DNA of 64,000 nucleotides from contig NZ_VOLT01000003.1 in assembly GCF_007954275.1 (NCBI RefSeq), positions 1 to 64,000 of the forward strand, given 5' to 3'. The DNA comes from Colwellia demingiae (GTDB lineage: Bacteria; Pseudomonadota; Gammaproteobacteria; Enterobacterales; Alteromonadaceae). Below, piece after piece: positions 27,283-36,309 of this stretch. A program made the translations under genes and the position numbers. The notes below the pieces were generated by a model, which was given only the letters and a program-made list of their open reading frames with translations, made no database searches and was not told the origin of the DNA. The first letter of the stretch is position 1. Each line of letters starts with the position of its first letter.

Positions 27283-28464
27283 TTAAAATTTCCCTGCGGT
27301 AAATGGGTAAGCTTCTGGATATTTATTAACGTGAGCTTTGACTTCATCTAATTGCGCTTGTAACTGCGCTGATGGCACATCATAAACATCAGTTATCATG
27401 GTATCTATATGTGGTTTATCAATTTTTTCTGCTACTTTAACTGCCGCTAACACTTCTTCTCGATATTTTTCAAATAACGCAGTTTCTTGTGCTTCATCCC
27501 ACCAGTTTTGGTTTATTAACCAGTTTTTCATACGTAAGATAGGATCATGACTTTGCCATTTAGCCTCTTCTTCTTTAGTACGATAACCCGATGGATCATC
27601 CGAGGTGGAATGTGCACCGAGACGATAAGACATCGCTTCGATTAATACTGGCTTATTTTCTTTTATTGCATAAGCGCGAGCAATTTGTGTTGCTTTAAGT
27701 ACCGCAAGGATGTCGTTCCCATCGATACGAATTGTTTTAATGCCATAACCGACACCACGAGAAGCAATACCGTTACCTTTAAATTGTTCATCTGAAGGTG
27801 TGGAGATAGCATAACCATTGTTTCTACAGAAAAAGATAACCGGTGCTTCTTGCACTGCAGCCATATTTAGACCTGCATGAAAATCACCTTCTGATGCTGC
27901 ACCTTCACCAAAATAACAAATGGTTACCGCATCAATACCTTGCATTTTTTGCCCGTAAGCATAACCTGTCGCTTGCGGGATTTGTGTCGCAAGAGGCGAA
28001 GACACTGTCATACAGTTCAGCGCTTTAGAGCCATAATGGATCGGCATTTGACGGCCTTTACCTAAATCACCAGCATTACTAAAAAGTTGATTCATTAGAT
28101 CTTTAAGATCAAAACCACGATATATTAAGGCACCTTGTTCACGATATTGCATCATGATCATATCTTGAGGCTTTAGTCCCGCAGCACCACCAACACTAGT
28201 AGCTTCTTCGCCTAATGCGGTCATATAAAAGCTCAAACGACCCTGGCGCTGTGAAGCCACCATGCGTTCATCTAATACGCGATGAAAGGCAAGGCTATGA
28301 TAAATTTTGGTCGCCAACGCTTGGTCTATATCGGGTAAGTCAGCATTGGGATAAGTGACACCGTCTTGGTCTAAAATTCTCAATTCAGGAATTTCAACAC
28401 TGGTCCCATCGATAAAAGTAGGTTGATGTACTACTGGTCCATCATCATAAATTTCTGTGCTCAT
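27283..28464 (-). CDS. bkdA1: Branched-chain 2-oxoacid dehydrogenase E1 alpha subunit
   Basis: 393 residues with the chosen start at 28464 (MSTEIYDDGPVVHQ), which has an AGAAGAG Shine-Dalgarno; a start 10 codons earlier would need a non-ATG codon. The thiamine diphosphate motif runs from YFGEGAASEGDFHAGLNMA to FFCRNNGYAIS. RLGAHSTSDDPSGYR is the phosphorylation-loop region typical of branched-chain E1 alpha. It is first of the bkd genes; a LiuR-like site lies about 225 bp upstream. Confidence 0.92.
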   Translation of the reverse strand: MSTEIYDDGPVVHQPTFIDGTSVEIPELRILDQDGVTYPNADLPDIDQALATKIYHSLAFHRVLDERMVASQRQGRLSFYMTALGEEATSVGGAAGLKPQDMIMMQYREQGALIYRGFDLKDLMNQLFSNAGDLGKGRQMPIHYGSKALNCMTVSSPLATQIPQATGYAYGQKMQGIDAVTICYFGEGAASEGDFHAGLNMAAVQEAPVIFFCRNNGYAISTPSDEQFKGNGIASRGVGYGIKTIRIDGNDILAVLKATQIARAYAIKENKPVLIEAMSYRLGAHSTSDDPSGYRTKEEEAKWQSHDPILRMKNWLINQNWWDEAQETALFEKYREEVLAAVKVAEKIDKPHIDTMITDVYDVPSAQLQAQLDEVKAHVNKYPEAYPFTAGKF

Positions 28465-28688
28465 AATGTTCTCTTCTATTACCTTAACGCGCAAGGTGCT
28501 ACGGTTAAAGTCTGCGAAAGTTGATTAAATATAAAACTATATTTAACAAATTTTTTTTGTTTTAAGTACGCTCATGTAACTGTGAGGTGTCAATAAATTA
28601 TATGGGTATTAGCTAGGCTTATTAATTTTTAGTATAGTCAATTTATACCTAAGTAAGGTATGCCGTAATAACCTATTTAAACTTTACC

Positions 28689-28704
28689 TTTGCGTTAACT
28701 TACA
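28689..28704. promoter_or_regulatory. LiuR-like operator upstream of the bkd genes
   Basis: TTTGCGTTAACTTACA agrees with the perfect palindrome before liuR in 13 of 16 positions. It lies in the 389-bp gap upstream of E1 alpha; the rest of this gap shows only the pgm terminator and an unusual G-run (28792-28797). Control by LiuR is inferred from sequence and pathway. Confidence 0.5.
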
Positions 28705-28805
28705 TTCAATAAACAGAGACAATGAGTTGCTGTGCAAGTCACAAGAAGTGAGCAACATTCTTTACAGTGGTATTAGAATAAAAAATAGAGGGGGGGAGAT
28801 AGGAG

Positions 28806-28843
28806 TTAAAGAGTTACCACTAAAATTAGTAATAACTCTTTAA
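28806..28843 (-). terminator. Probable terminator after pgm
   Basis: TTAAAGAGTTAC (28806-28817) and GTAATAACTCTTTAA (28829-28843) form a long stem with one bulge just past the pgm stop codon. The T-run on the minus strand is weak, so efficiency is uncertain. Confidence 0.5.
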
Positions 28844-28853
28844 TAGCAATAAC

Positions 28854-30515
28854 TTACAATCCTGCAGCTTTAAATGAAGCGCCAACAATGGCTTGTGCCT
28901 CACTAATGATGATTTGAAGGTGATCTTCATCAATAAAACTTTCAGCATAGATTTTATAAATATCTTCAGTACCTGAAGGACGAGCAGCAAACCAACCGTT
29001 ATCAGTTACTACTTTTATGCCACCTATCGCGGCATTATTCCCTGGTGCATGTGAAAGTACATGAAGAATTTTATCACCCGCAAGGCTTTGTGCTTTAACG
29101 TCGTCACATGATAACGCTGTTAGCACGCGTTTCTGTTCAAATGACGCAACAGCTTCAACTCGGCCATAACATGGTTGACCTAGTGTTTTAGTTAGTTCGA
29201 GGTAATATTGATAAGGGTCTTTGCCGGTAACAGCAAGAATCTCAGCCGCTAATAAAGCCAATATAAAACCGTCTTTATCTGTGGTCCACGTACTACCATT
29301 ACGGGATAGAAAAGATGCTCCAGCACTTTCTTCACCACCAAAGGCATAACTTGCATCAGCTAAACCATCGACAAACCACTTAAATCCAACGGGTACTTCA
29401 GATAACGGGCGAGAGAGTTGAGCGGCTACGCGGTCAATCAATGAACTTGATACTAACGTTTTGCCTATTTTACAACTCTTTGGCCAATCTCTATGGGTCA
29501 TTAAGTAATGAATAGCGACAGCGAGGTAATGATTAGGATTCATCAAACCACCACTTGGCGTGACAATGCCATGGCGATCAAAATCAGGATCATTACCGAC
29601 ACTGATATCAAAATCATCTTTCATGGCAATAAGTCCTGCCATGGCATATTTTGACGAGCAATCCATGCGAATTTTGCCATCTTTATCTAATGGCATAAAG
29701 GAAAAACTGGCATCGACCACTTCATTAACAACAGTCATGTTCAGATTATATTGCTCAGCAATAACTGGCCAATAAGCAATGCCCGAGCCGCCTAAAGGAT
29801 CAACACCAATAGTGACACCTGCTTTTGAAATCGCCTGCATGTCAATTACTTGATTAAGTTGGCTAACATAATCACTAATAAAGTCTTCTTTTGTGAGCAA
29901 AGATGACTGTAGCGCTTCAGGATAAGATAGCTGTTTAACATCAGTTAAGCCTGCGGTAATTATTTCATTAGCGCGCTGCTCAATTTGCTTGGTAATGCCA
30001 CCTTCTGCAGGACCACCGTGAGGCGGGTTATATTTAATACCACCATCACTCGGTGGATTATGTGAAGGTGTAATGACAATGCCGTCAGCAATTTTTTCAG
30101 AAGCTGATTTATTATGACAAATGATTAAGCGAGATATGACTGGCGTAGGGGTAAAACCCTTTCCTGATAAAGAGTCATTTTGGACAACGACATTAACGCC
30201 ATTAGCAATAAGTACTGATATTGCGTTAGCAAATGCGGGCTCCGATAACGCATGGGTATCTTTGCCTAAAAAGAGTGGACCATTAATGGCATTTTGTTGG
30301 CGATATTCAGCAATAGCCTGACATATAGCGATAATGTGCTGCTCATTGAAACTGCGTTTATTTGCACAACCTCGATGACCAGACGTGCCAAAACTTACTT
30401 GTTCAGCTGCTAAACTTACATCTGGCGTTTGCAAAAAGTAGTCACTAACTAACTGACCAATATTAATTCTATCTTCCGGACGAGCTGGTTTACCCGCAAA
30501 AGGGTGGATACTCAT
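28854..30515 (-). CDS. pgm: Phosphoglucomutase
   Basis: 553 residues, close to the 546 of the E. coli enzyme. It interconverts glucose 1- and 6-phosphate. [10 protein letters not shown] (40-49) is the N-terminal signature, the phosphorylated Ser is in [12 protein letters not shown] (Ser151), DPDFDRHG holds the metal-binding Asp residues, and [11 protein letters not shown] the sugar loop; [11 protein letters not shown] near the end binds phosphate. It is downstream of seqA on the same strand, the order seqA-pgm known from enterobacteria and vibrios. Confidence 0.96.
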   Translation of the reverse strand: MSIHPFAGKPARPEDRINIGQLVSDYFLQTPDVSLAAEQVSFGTSGHRGCANKRSFNEQHIIAICQAIAEYRQQNAINGPLFLGKDTHALSEPAFANAISVLIANGVNVVVQNDSLSGKGFTPTPVISRLIICHNKSASEKIADGIVITPSHNPPSDGGIKYNPPHGGPAEGGITKQIEQRANEIITAGLTDVKQLSYPEALQSSLLTKEDFISDYVSQLNQVIDMQAISKAGVTIGVDPLGGSGIAYWPVIAEQYNLNMTVVNEVVDASFSFMPLDKDGKIRMDCSSKYAMAGLIAMKDDFDISVGNDPDFDRHGIVTPSGGLMNPNHYLAVAIHYLMTHRDWPKSCKIGKTLVSSSLIDRVAAQLSRPLSEVPVGFKWFVDGLADASYAFGGEESAGASFLSRNGSTWTTDKDGFILALLAAEILAVTGKDPYQYYLELTKTLGQPCYGRVEAVASFEQKRVLTALSCDDVKAQSLAGDKILHVLSHAPGNNAAIGGIKVVTDNGWFAARPSGTEDIYKIYAESFIDEDHLQIIISEAQAIVGASFKAAGL

Positions 30516-30568
30516 GTCATCTTCCTAATTATTACAAGTATTATTATAAGCCACTTTAATAGTCAGTG

Positions 30569-31171
30569 CTAAAGTAGCTCACGAATTTTTTCTACATCAC
30601 TATCACTATAACCCAATGAGATTGAGGCTTTAGTTAACATCATTTTTTTACGTGTAGTGTTCGAATTGGTTATGACCCAAAATGGACTTTCTGGTATTTG
30701 TCGAGGTTTAGTACTACTGCCACTTTCTGCTAATTTATTTTCACTATTAGCAAAATATAAGCGATCTCGTCCACTTATTTCAGTTACCACACCAAACTGT
30801 TCGGGGTGAGCACGATATAATGCGGCAAGAATTAATAAGAACCGCCCCACAGCACCACGCTGCATTGCCAACTCTTCTCTATTGATAAAATTAAACACTG
30901 TTTCATGACTCGCAGCTGTAACCTTAACAACCGTTTTACTTTTTGGCTCTTCAACCACAGCAGTTTCAATTTTCACTGCATCATCCTCAGATTCAGGAAG
31001 AGTACTTACTTCAACCACAGCTGCAGGTTCATTAACGGTAACGGTGTCAAGCTTGGCTTCGACACCCAAATTTAACAAACGACGTAAAATGGCAGAAGCA
31101 CTCTCACCAATAAACTGAGTATTAGTGGCAATATATTGATAAAGCTCTTCATCTATTTCGATGTTTTTCAT
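30569..31171 (-). CDS. seqA: Negative modulator of replication initiation SeqA
   Basis: 200 residues from the ATG at 31169-31171 ([19 protein letters not shown]), which matches the conserved SeqA start; an upstream in-frame ATG at 31252 would add 27 unrelated residues. The N-terminal oligomerisation region ends at LRRLLNLG. A variable Val/Glu/Ser linker (about 45-85) is longer than in E. coli. The C-terminal domain ([23 protein letters not shown] ... [18 protein letters not shown] ... [12 protein letters not shown]) binds hemimethylated GATC. Its presence implies Dam methylation in this organism. Confidence 0.95.
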   Translation of the reverse strand: MKNIEIDEELYQYIATNTQFIGESASAILRRLLNLGVEAKLDTVTVNEPAAVVEVSTLPESEDDAVKIETAVVEEPKSKTVVKVTAASHETVFNFINREELAMQRGAVGRFLLILAALYRAHPEQFGVVTEISGRDRLYFANSENKLAESGSSTKPRQIPESPFWVITNSNTTRKKMMLTKASISLGYSDSDVEKIRELL

Positions 31172-31402
31172 TGTTACCCTTAACTTAAATAATTCGCGAA
31201 AGATTATATAGGGAAATGACAGTGTGTTGAACTCATTTATACCGATTACCATTCAAATTTCATAATTTCAGTTGGAACTAACATGACTTTAGGCAAGATA
31301 ATTAATTTTGGCATAGTTATTCTATGGTTTGATGATTTAACAGGTATATTTGCAAATAGTTGTTAAAAACATGACAATATTGCCAATAATTGCCAAATAA
31401 AA

Positions 31403-32206
31403 ATGAATAATATAATGAAAAAAAAACCTGAAATACTGAACTACAAACAAGTTGGTACTGGCAAACATATAGTATTGATACATGGTTTATTTGGTAGTTT
31501 AGAAAATCTTAATATGGTAGCAAAGCCATTAGCCCAGGACTATTGTGTTACCAGTGTCGACGTTAGAAATCATGGCGATTCATTTCATGGTAGTACCATG
31601 GAGTACTCCGAATTAGCACAAGATATTATTAATTTATTAGACCATTTAAATATTGATACTTGCCTATTATTAGGTCACTCAATGGGCGGTAAAATTGCCA
31701 TTCAAGTAGCGTTAGAACAACCAGATCGTATTACAAAGTTATTGGTTGCTGATATTGCTCCGGTTAGTTACCCGCCTCATCATTTAAAAATTATAGCCGG
31801 TTTGCAAGCTATCGATTTATCACAAGTGATGAAACGCAAGGATGCTGATACTCAGCTAGCTCCCTTTGTCGATAACATAGGTGTTAGGCAGTTTTTATTA
31901 CGTAATTTAGCATTGAATTCGAATGGAAAATTTGCCTTTAAATGTAGTCTTGAAAGTATCAGTTTATGCTACCCGCAGATAATGAAAGCGAATCAAATTC
32001 CTGATAATAAAAGTGCTTATGCTGGACCAACTTTGTTCATCAAGGGAGGTAATTCTGATTATATTAAAACTGAGCATAGAGCAGCTATCGCAGCACTATT
32101 ACCCAACAGCAAAGCAAAAATTATTCAAGGCGCGGGACATTGGCTTCATGCCGAAAAGACAATTGCCTTTAATAAAATTGTCGCCGACTTTATTAAGACT
32201 GAATAG
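31403..32206 (+). CDS. ybfF: Alpha/beta-hydrolase of the YbfF family
   Basis: 267 residues (or 263 if the second ATG at 31415 is used; neither has a strong Shine-Dalgarno). The fold is clear: LIHGLFGSLENL (25-36, oxyanion), DVRNHGDS (53-60), nucleophile GHSMGGK (Ser93), and GHWLHAEK with the catalytic His near the end. YbfF is an esterase of poorly known role. It stands opposite seqA and before ybfE, the conserved seqA-ybfF-ybfE-fldA-fur block. Confidence 0.92.
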   Translation: MNNIMKKKPEILNYKQVGTGKHIVLIHGLFGSLENLNMVAKPLAQDYCVTSVDVRNHGDSFHGSTMEYSELAQDIINLLDHLNIDTCLLLGHSMGGKIAIQVALEQPDRITKLLVADIAPVSYPPHHLKIIAGLQAIDLSQVMKRKDADTQLAPFVDNIGVRQFLLRNLALNSNGKFAFKCSLESISLCYPQIMKANQIPDNKSAYAGPTLFIKGGNSDYIKTEHRAAIAALLPNSKAKIIQGAGHWLHAEKTIAFNKIVADFIKTE

Positions 32207-32246
32207 CCATAAAATAGAGAAATTATAACGGACGACTTCTATATCA

Positions 32247-32260
32247 TTGATAAAGATCAA
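32247..32260. promoter_or_regulatory. Perfect FNR-type box upstream of the DUF2788-ybfE-fldA genes
   Basis: TTGATAAAGATCAA equals the FNR consensus TTGAT-N4-ATCAA. A TATAAT hexamer (32337-32342) follows, which puts the box about 95 bp before a likely start site. No good -35 is seen, and the site could also act on another promoter in the 198-bp gap. Oxygen control of this group is an inference. Confidence 0.5.
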
Positions 32261-32404
32261 AATGCTAACTACCAACAAACGCTATTATTATTTACCTAAT
32301 AGCTAGAAATGCTAATGGTATGGCTGAATGGTGTGTTATAATGCGGCCAATTTTTTTGGCCTTAGTATTATTTGGCCTTAGTGTATAAGAAACAAGCAAC
32401 CACT

Positions 32405-32626
32405 ATGCTAGCAGAACATTTAGAACTTATTGAGGCAATTGGCCTTAATTTATTTTTCCTTTTTATCTTTGGCTTTATCGGCCTTTCTATTTATGATGTG
32501 ATGAATAGAAACGATGTACCAAGAATGGGTAAAGTGGTCGTTTATTTTGTTTTATTTTTAGGCTGTGCGGGCTTTATTGCGAAAGGTATTATCCAGTTTA
32601 TCTGGGAAAGTCAGGGTGTTGGTTAA
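32405..32626 (+). CDS. Small inner-membrane protein, DUF2788 family
   Basis: 73 residues from ATG 32405 (MLAEHLELIEAIGLNLFFLF), the conserved start of DUF2788 proteins; an extended frame back to 32372 adds non-conserved residues. Two hydrophobic helices (about 12-30 and 45-66) flank a short basic loop (DVMNRNDVPRMGK). The ending AGFIAKGIIQFIWE is typical. It lies 3 bp before ybfE, so they share a message. Function unknown. Confidence 0.82.
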   Translation: MLAEHLELIEAIGLNLFFLFIFGFIGLSIYDVMNRNDVPRMGKVVVYFVLFLGCAGFIAKGIIQFIWESQGVG

Positions 32627-32629
32627 CTC

Positions 32630-32911
32630 ATGGCAAAAGAAATTACTGACTTAACCACTATTGACCTATTTAGCGATGAAAGGCGTCCTGGACGTCCGAA
32701 AACAAATCCTAACTCGCGTAGCGTACAGATAAAAATCAACAAACGAAATCAAGTAAAACGTGATAAAAACAAGGGTTTAAAACGAGTAGAGTTTAAAGTC
32801 CATCACAGTTTATTCGAACAATTAGAACAATTAGCTGAAACTCAAGAAATGAGTCGTAGCGAATTAATAGAGTCGCTACTAATAGAATCATTAGCAGCAC
32901 ACATTAAGTAA
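32630..32911 (+). CDS. ybfE: LexA-regulated-type protein YbfE
   Basis: 93 residues. The pattern MAKEITDLTTIDLFSDERR, PGRPKTNPNSRSVQIKINKR and the C-terminal MSRSELIESLLIE follow E. coli YbfE closely. The C-terminal part looks like a ribbon-helix-helix. In E. coli the gene is under LexA; no clear LexA box was seen here in the short upstream gap. It is 27 bp before fldA. Confidence 0.9.
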   Translation: MAKEITDLTTIDLFSDERRPGRPKTNPNSRSVQIKINKRNQVKRDKNKGLKRVEFKVHHSLFEQLEQLAETQEMSRSELIESLLIESLAAHIK

Positions 32912-32938
32912 TATGAAAGCATAATAAGGTAATATTTC

Positions 32939-33463
32939 ATGGCAATCGTAGGTTTATTCTTTGGCAGTGATACAGGTAACACTGAAGCAATTGGTAAAAT
33001 GATCCAGAAAAAATTAGGTAAGCAAATGGTTGACGTCAAAGACATCGCCAAAAGCACTAAAGAGGAAATTGCAGAGTTCGATTTGCTTATTTTAGGTATT
33101 CCTACCTGGTATTATGGCGAAAACCAATGTGATTGGGATGATTTTTTACCTGATTTAGAAGCAATAGATTTTACTGATAAATTAGTAGCTATCTTTGGCT
33201 TAGGCGACCAAGAAGATTACGCCGAATACTTTTGTGACGCTATGGAGCCTTTACGCGATATAGTTGAGAGTAAAGGTGCTATCGTTGTTGGTAACTGGTC
33301 AACCGACGGTTATGAATTTGAAGCATCAAAAGCCCTTGTTGATGAAAACACTTTTATTGGCTTATGTATTGATGAAGACAGACAAAGCGAATTAACTGAA
33401 GCACGTGTTGATAAATGGCTTGCTCAATTAAATGATGAAATGTGTTTAGCCGAATTCGCCTAA
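32939..33463 (+). CDS. fldA: Flavodoxin I
   Basis: 174 residues. The FMN phosphate loop is GLFFGSDTGNTEAIGKMI (5-22), IPTWYYGENQCDWDDF holds the Trp that stacks on the flavin, and FGLGDQEDYAEYFCDA the second aromatic loop. It is a long-chain flavodoxin with the usual inserted loop, a low-potential electron carrier in the cytosol. It sits right before fur as in many gammaproteobacteria, with a terminator between them. Confidence 0.96.
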   Translation: MAIVGLFFGSDTGNTEAIGKMIQKKLGKQMVDVKDIAKSTKEEIAEFDLLILGIPTWYYGENQCDWDDFLPDLEAIDFTDKLVAIFGLGDQEDYAEYFCDAMEPLRDIVESKGAIVVGNWSTDGYEFEASKALVDENTFIGLCIDEDRQSELTEARVDKWLAQLNDEMCLAEFA

Positions 33464-33465
33464 TA

Positions 33466-33521
33466 ACCTTGAATATAACAAGGTTATAGTCAAAAAAGCC
33501 CATTTATTGGGCTTTTTTTTT
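33466..33521 (+). terminator. Terminator between fldA and fur
   Basis: A small AACCTTG/CAAGGTT hairpin is followed by AAAAAAGCCCA-TTTA-TTGGGCTTTTTTTT (33492-33521), a strong terminator. fur must then use its own promoter (TATAAT at about 33594-33599). Confidence 0.85.
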
Positions 33522-33636
33522 CACTTTTACAGTCAAAGCGAACAATTTGTTCAAAGAATAAAACTAAAGCTTTTCTCTTCCTCTATAACCCCCTATAATT
33601 TTGCTATTGAATTACTTATCACTTTAGAGAGTTAAT

Positions 33637-34080
33637 ATGGCTGAACAAAACGAAGAACTTAAAAGAGCTGGATTAAAAATCACCCTGCCTAGAATAAAGA
33701 TCCTCAGTATTCTTCAACAGCCAAATAATCAGCACATCAGTGCAGAAGATGTTTATAAAATATTATTAGAACAAAATGAAGAAATTGGTTTAGCGACTGT
33801 ATACCGAGTATTAAACCAATTTGATGATGCTGGCATTGTTACTCGCCATCACTTTGAAGGCGGAAAATCAGTATTTGAATTAGCTCATAAAGCTCACCAC
33901 GATCATTTAGTTTGTTTAAAATGTGGTAAAGTTGTTGAGTTTGAAGACAATGTCATTGAACAAAGACAGAGTGATATTGCTGTAGCACATAAAATTAAGC
34001 TGACCAACCATAGCTTGTACCTATATGGTGAGTGTGAAGACCAAGTAGCTTGTGAATCTTTTAGAAAAAAGAATCAATAA
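33637..34080 (+). CDS. fur: Ferric uptake regulator
   Basis: 147 residues. N-terminal winged helix (LPRIKILSILQQ ... GLATVYRVLNQFDDAGIV), then the dimerisation domain with HHFEGGKSVFEL, the metal-rich HKAHHDHLVCLKCG (Cys93, Cys96) and a second Cys pair (Cys133, Cys139) that can form a structural zinc site. It represses iron genes with Fe2+. It shares the classic neighbourhood fldA-fur. Confidence 0.96.
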   Translation: MAEQNEELKRAGLKITLPRIKILSILQQPNNQHISAEDVYKILLEQNEEIGLATVYRVLNQFDDAGIVTRHHFEGGKSVFELAHKAHHDHLVCLKCGKVVEFEDNVIEQRQSDIAVAHKIKLTNHSLYLYGECEDQVACESFRKKNQ

Positions 34081-34155
34081 CAAAAATTTATCCGTTGAGT
34101 TGATATATTAATTAGCTCAATTTAATTTAGTGTTATGTAAATAGACTTATAAATA

Positions 34156-34190
34156 AAAACGCTGTGATATAACTATCACAGCGTTTTTTT
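34156..34190. terminator. Bidirectional terminator between fur and yjdM
   Basis: AAAACGCTGTGAT and ATCACAGCGTTTTTTT form a long stem with a short loop, flanked by A and T runs; it serves both convergent genes. Confidence 0.88.
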
Positions 34191-34231
34191 ATGTCTTATT
34201 TTTACTCGTTGAATAACTCGAATCGTTAAGA

Positions 34232-34801
34232 TTAAGCCTTTTTCAAATAAGCTGATACTAAGACAATACGGGTGCCATTAACTTTTCCTTCGATATGCTC
34301 AGGATTATCAGTTAAGGTAATACCTCGTACCATGGTACCTTGCTTGGCGGTAAAGTTTGCCCCTTTAACTTTTAAATCTTTAATCAAAGTGACATTGTCG
34401 CCATCTTGTAATTCTGCACCATTGCTATCGCGCGTTGGTCCATTACTACGCTCTGCAGCAATACCCTGCTCTGCCCACGTTTTAACTTCATCTTCTAAGT
34501 AAATCATGTCCAAAGCATCTTGAGCCCAACTCTCAGAAGAAAGTTTGTGCAGCATACGATAAGACATAACTTGTACTGCTGGCTCCTGATTCCACATACT
34601 GTCACTTAAGCAACGCCAGTGATTAAGATCTAACTCATTTTGTCCTTCAATTTGCGATAAACAATTTTGACATAAATAAATAGATTGTTGGGCACTTAGA
34701 TCACTCGTTGGTGGTACCGGATAAACTACCAAGGTTTCTGTACTAGTACAAAGTTCGCAGCTATTGTTGCTTCGGTTTTTTAATGCTTGTTCTGTAGGCA
34801 T
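34232..34801 (-). CDS. yjdM: PhnA/YjdM family zinc-ribbon protein
   Basis: 189 residues. Two Cys pairs form an N-terminal zinc ribbon (CELCTSTETLVVYPVPP at about 15 and CQNCLSQIEG at about 48). The C-terminal PhnA domain follows: DSNGAELQDGDNVTLIKDLKVKG and GTMVRGITLTDNPEHIEGKVNG. Despite the old name, a role in phosphonate use is not established. It is convergent with fur and divergent from sstT. Confidence 0.9.
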   Translation of the reverse strand: MPTEQALKNRSNNSCELCTSTETLVVYPVPPTSDLSAQQSIYLCQNCLSQIEGQNELDLNHWRCLSDSMWNQEPAVQVMSYRMLHKLSSESWAQDALDMIYLEDEVKTWAEQGIAAERSNGPTRDSNGAELQDGDNVTLIKDLKVKGANFTAKQGTMVRGITLTDNPEHIEGKVNGTRIVLVSAYLKKA

Positions 34802-34980
34802 AGTTTTTCCAAAAATAATCGTTGTTTTAATGGCGCAATTATACTCGCATAGACTTATATTTCTATGAAAAAACTCGCTTTAACGCTTAATTATCCTTGT
34901 TTATCGAATAGCTCTAGACAATGGCTATTCTTCAATGATAAAACTCGCTCATATTAAAAATTTCATTAGCAGGCTTACCT

Positions 34981-36207
34981 ATGACCAGCGAAAATACACT
35001 TAACGCATCTTTTATTCAGAAAATTAAGTCAACCAGTTTGGTGAGCCAAATAATTGTCGCGATTATATTAGCTAGTTTACTCGCGGTAATATCACCAGAA
35101 ACAGCCAAAGCATTTGGTATGCTCGGCAGCTTATTTGTTAACGCCCTAAAAGCAGTTGCCCCTATTCTCGTGCTGGTATTAGTTACTTCAGCGATAGCTA
35201 ACCAAAAAATGGATAGCAGTGCTGAGTTAAAACCTATTGTTGGCTTATACTTTTTAGGTACTTTAAGTGCCGCTTTTGTTGCCGTATTATTAAGTTTTGC
35301 TTTTCCAACAGAGCTTACCTTAAACCTTGCTGGAGCCACTGCAAATCCTCCACAACAATTAACAGAAGTATTGGCTACGCTTGCCTTTAAAGTTGTTGAA
35401 AATCCAGTGACGGCTGTTGCTGACGGTAACTTTATTGCTGTTCTTGCTTGGGGATTAGGCTTAGGTTTTTCATTAAAGCATGCAAGTGAATCAAGCAAGG
35501 GAATGGTGCATGATTTAAGCGAAGCTATTTCGAGTATTGTCCGCATTGTAATTCGTTTTGCACCACTGGGAATTTTTGGCTTAGTCGCAAATACAATTGC
35601 AACAACGGGCTTTAGTGCTTTGGGCGAATATAGTCATTTGGTTGCAGTACTACTTAGCGCAATGTTAATTATCGCTTTGTTAGTTAATCCTTTAATTGTC
35701 TTTATCATCACTAAGAAAAACCCTTATCCTTTAGTTTTTACTTGCCTTAAAGAATCAGGTATTACCGCATTTTTCACCCGTAGTTCAGCCGCAAACATTC
35801 CCGTTAATATGGCCTTATGTAAGAAATTAGATTTACATGAAGATACATACTCAGTCTCAATCCCACTAGGTGCCACCATCAACATGGCGGGTGCAGCAAT
35901 TACAATTACCGTATTAACTTTGGCTGCTGCCTATAGCTTAAATATTGAAGTTAGTTTTGCAACAGCCATTTTATTGTCGGTGGTGGCTTCCATTTCAGCC
36001 TGTGGTGCTTCTGGTGTGGCTGGTGGTTCACTATTACTCATTCCGTTAGCATGTAGCTTATTTGGTATTGATAATGATGTCGCTATGCAGGTGGTTGCTA
36101 TTGGCTTTATTATTGGCGTTATCCAAGACTCAGCAGAAACGGCTTTAAACAGCTCTACTGATGTTGTATTTTCAGCTGCAGCATCACACCATATAACTAA
36201 GAATTAA
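34981..36207 (+). CDS. sstT: Sodium/serine-threonine symporter SstT
   Basis: 408 residues of a DAACS-family transporter with about eight membrane helices and re-entrant loops. [44 protein letters not shown] and [26 protein letters not shown] match SstT closely. It imports serine and threonine with Na+ across the inner membrane. It is monocistronic, followed by a strong terminator. Confidence 0.94.
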   Translation: MTSENTLNASFIQKIKSTSLVSQIIVAIILASLLAVISPETAKAFGMLGSLFVNALKAVAPILVLVLVTSAIANQKMDSSAELKPIVGLYFLGTLSAAFVAVLLSFAFPTELTLNLAGATANPPQQLTEVLATLAFKVVENPVTAVADGNFIAVLAWGLGLGFSLKHASESSKGMVHDLSEAISSIVRIVIRFAPLGIFGLVANTIATTGFSALGEYSHLVAVLLSAMLIIALLVNPLIVFIITKKNPYPLVFTCLKESGITAFFTRSSAANIPVNMALCKKLDLHEDTYSVSIPLGATINMAGAAITITVLTLAAAYSLNIEVSFATAILLSVVASISACGASGVAGGSLLLIPLACSLFGIDNDVAMQVVAIGFIIGVIQDSAETALNSSTDVVFSAAASHHITKN

Positions 36208-36255
36208 TAACGAAAGTATATCGGAGCTGATATAACTAACATAAGCAGCCCCTAT

Positions 36256-36296
36256 AAAAAAGGCGCATAGTACTCTTGGTACTATGCGCCTTTTCA
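36256..36296. terminator. Bidirectional terminator between sstT and tilS
   Basis: AAAAGGCGCATAGTAC and GTACTATGCGCCTTTT with a 5-nt loop, a perfect 16-bp stem with A and T flanks. Confidence 0.88.
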
Positions 36297-36309
36297 TTTA
36301 TTTAAACGT

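Noticed and set aside
28790-28800. A run of G residues before the pgm terminator as a phase-variable tract
   Set aside because: It is short, interrupted and not inside a coding region or a promoter spacer.
35016-35546. A 176-codon open frame on the strand opposite sstT
   Set aside because: It mirrors the sstT frame, has no recognisable domain, and the sense gene is certain.
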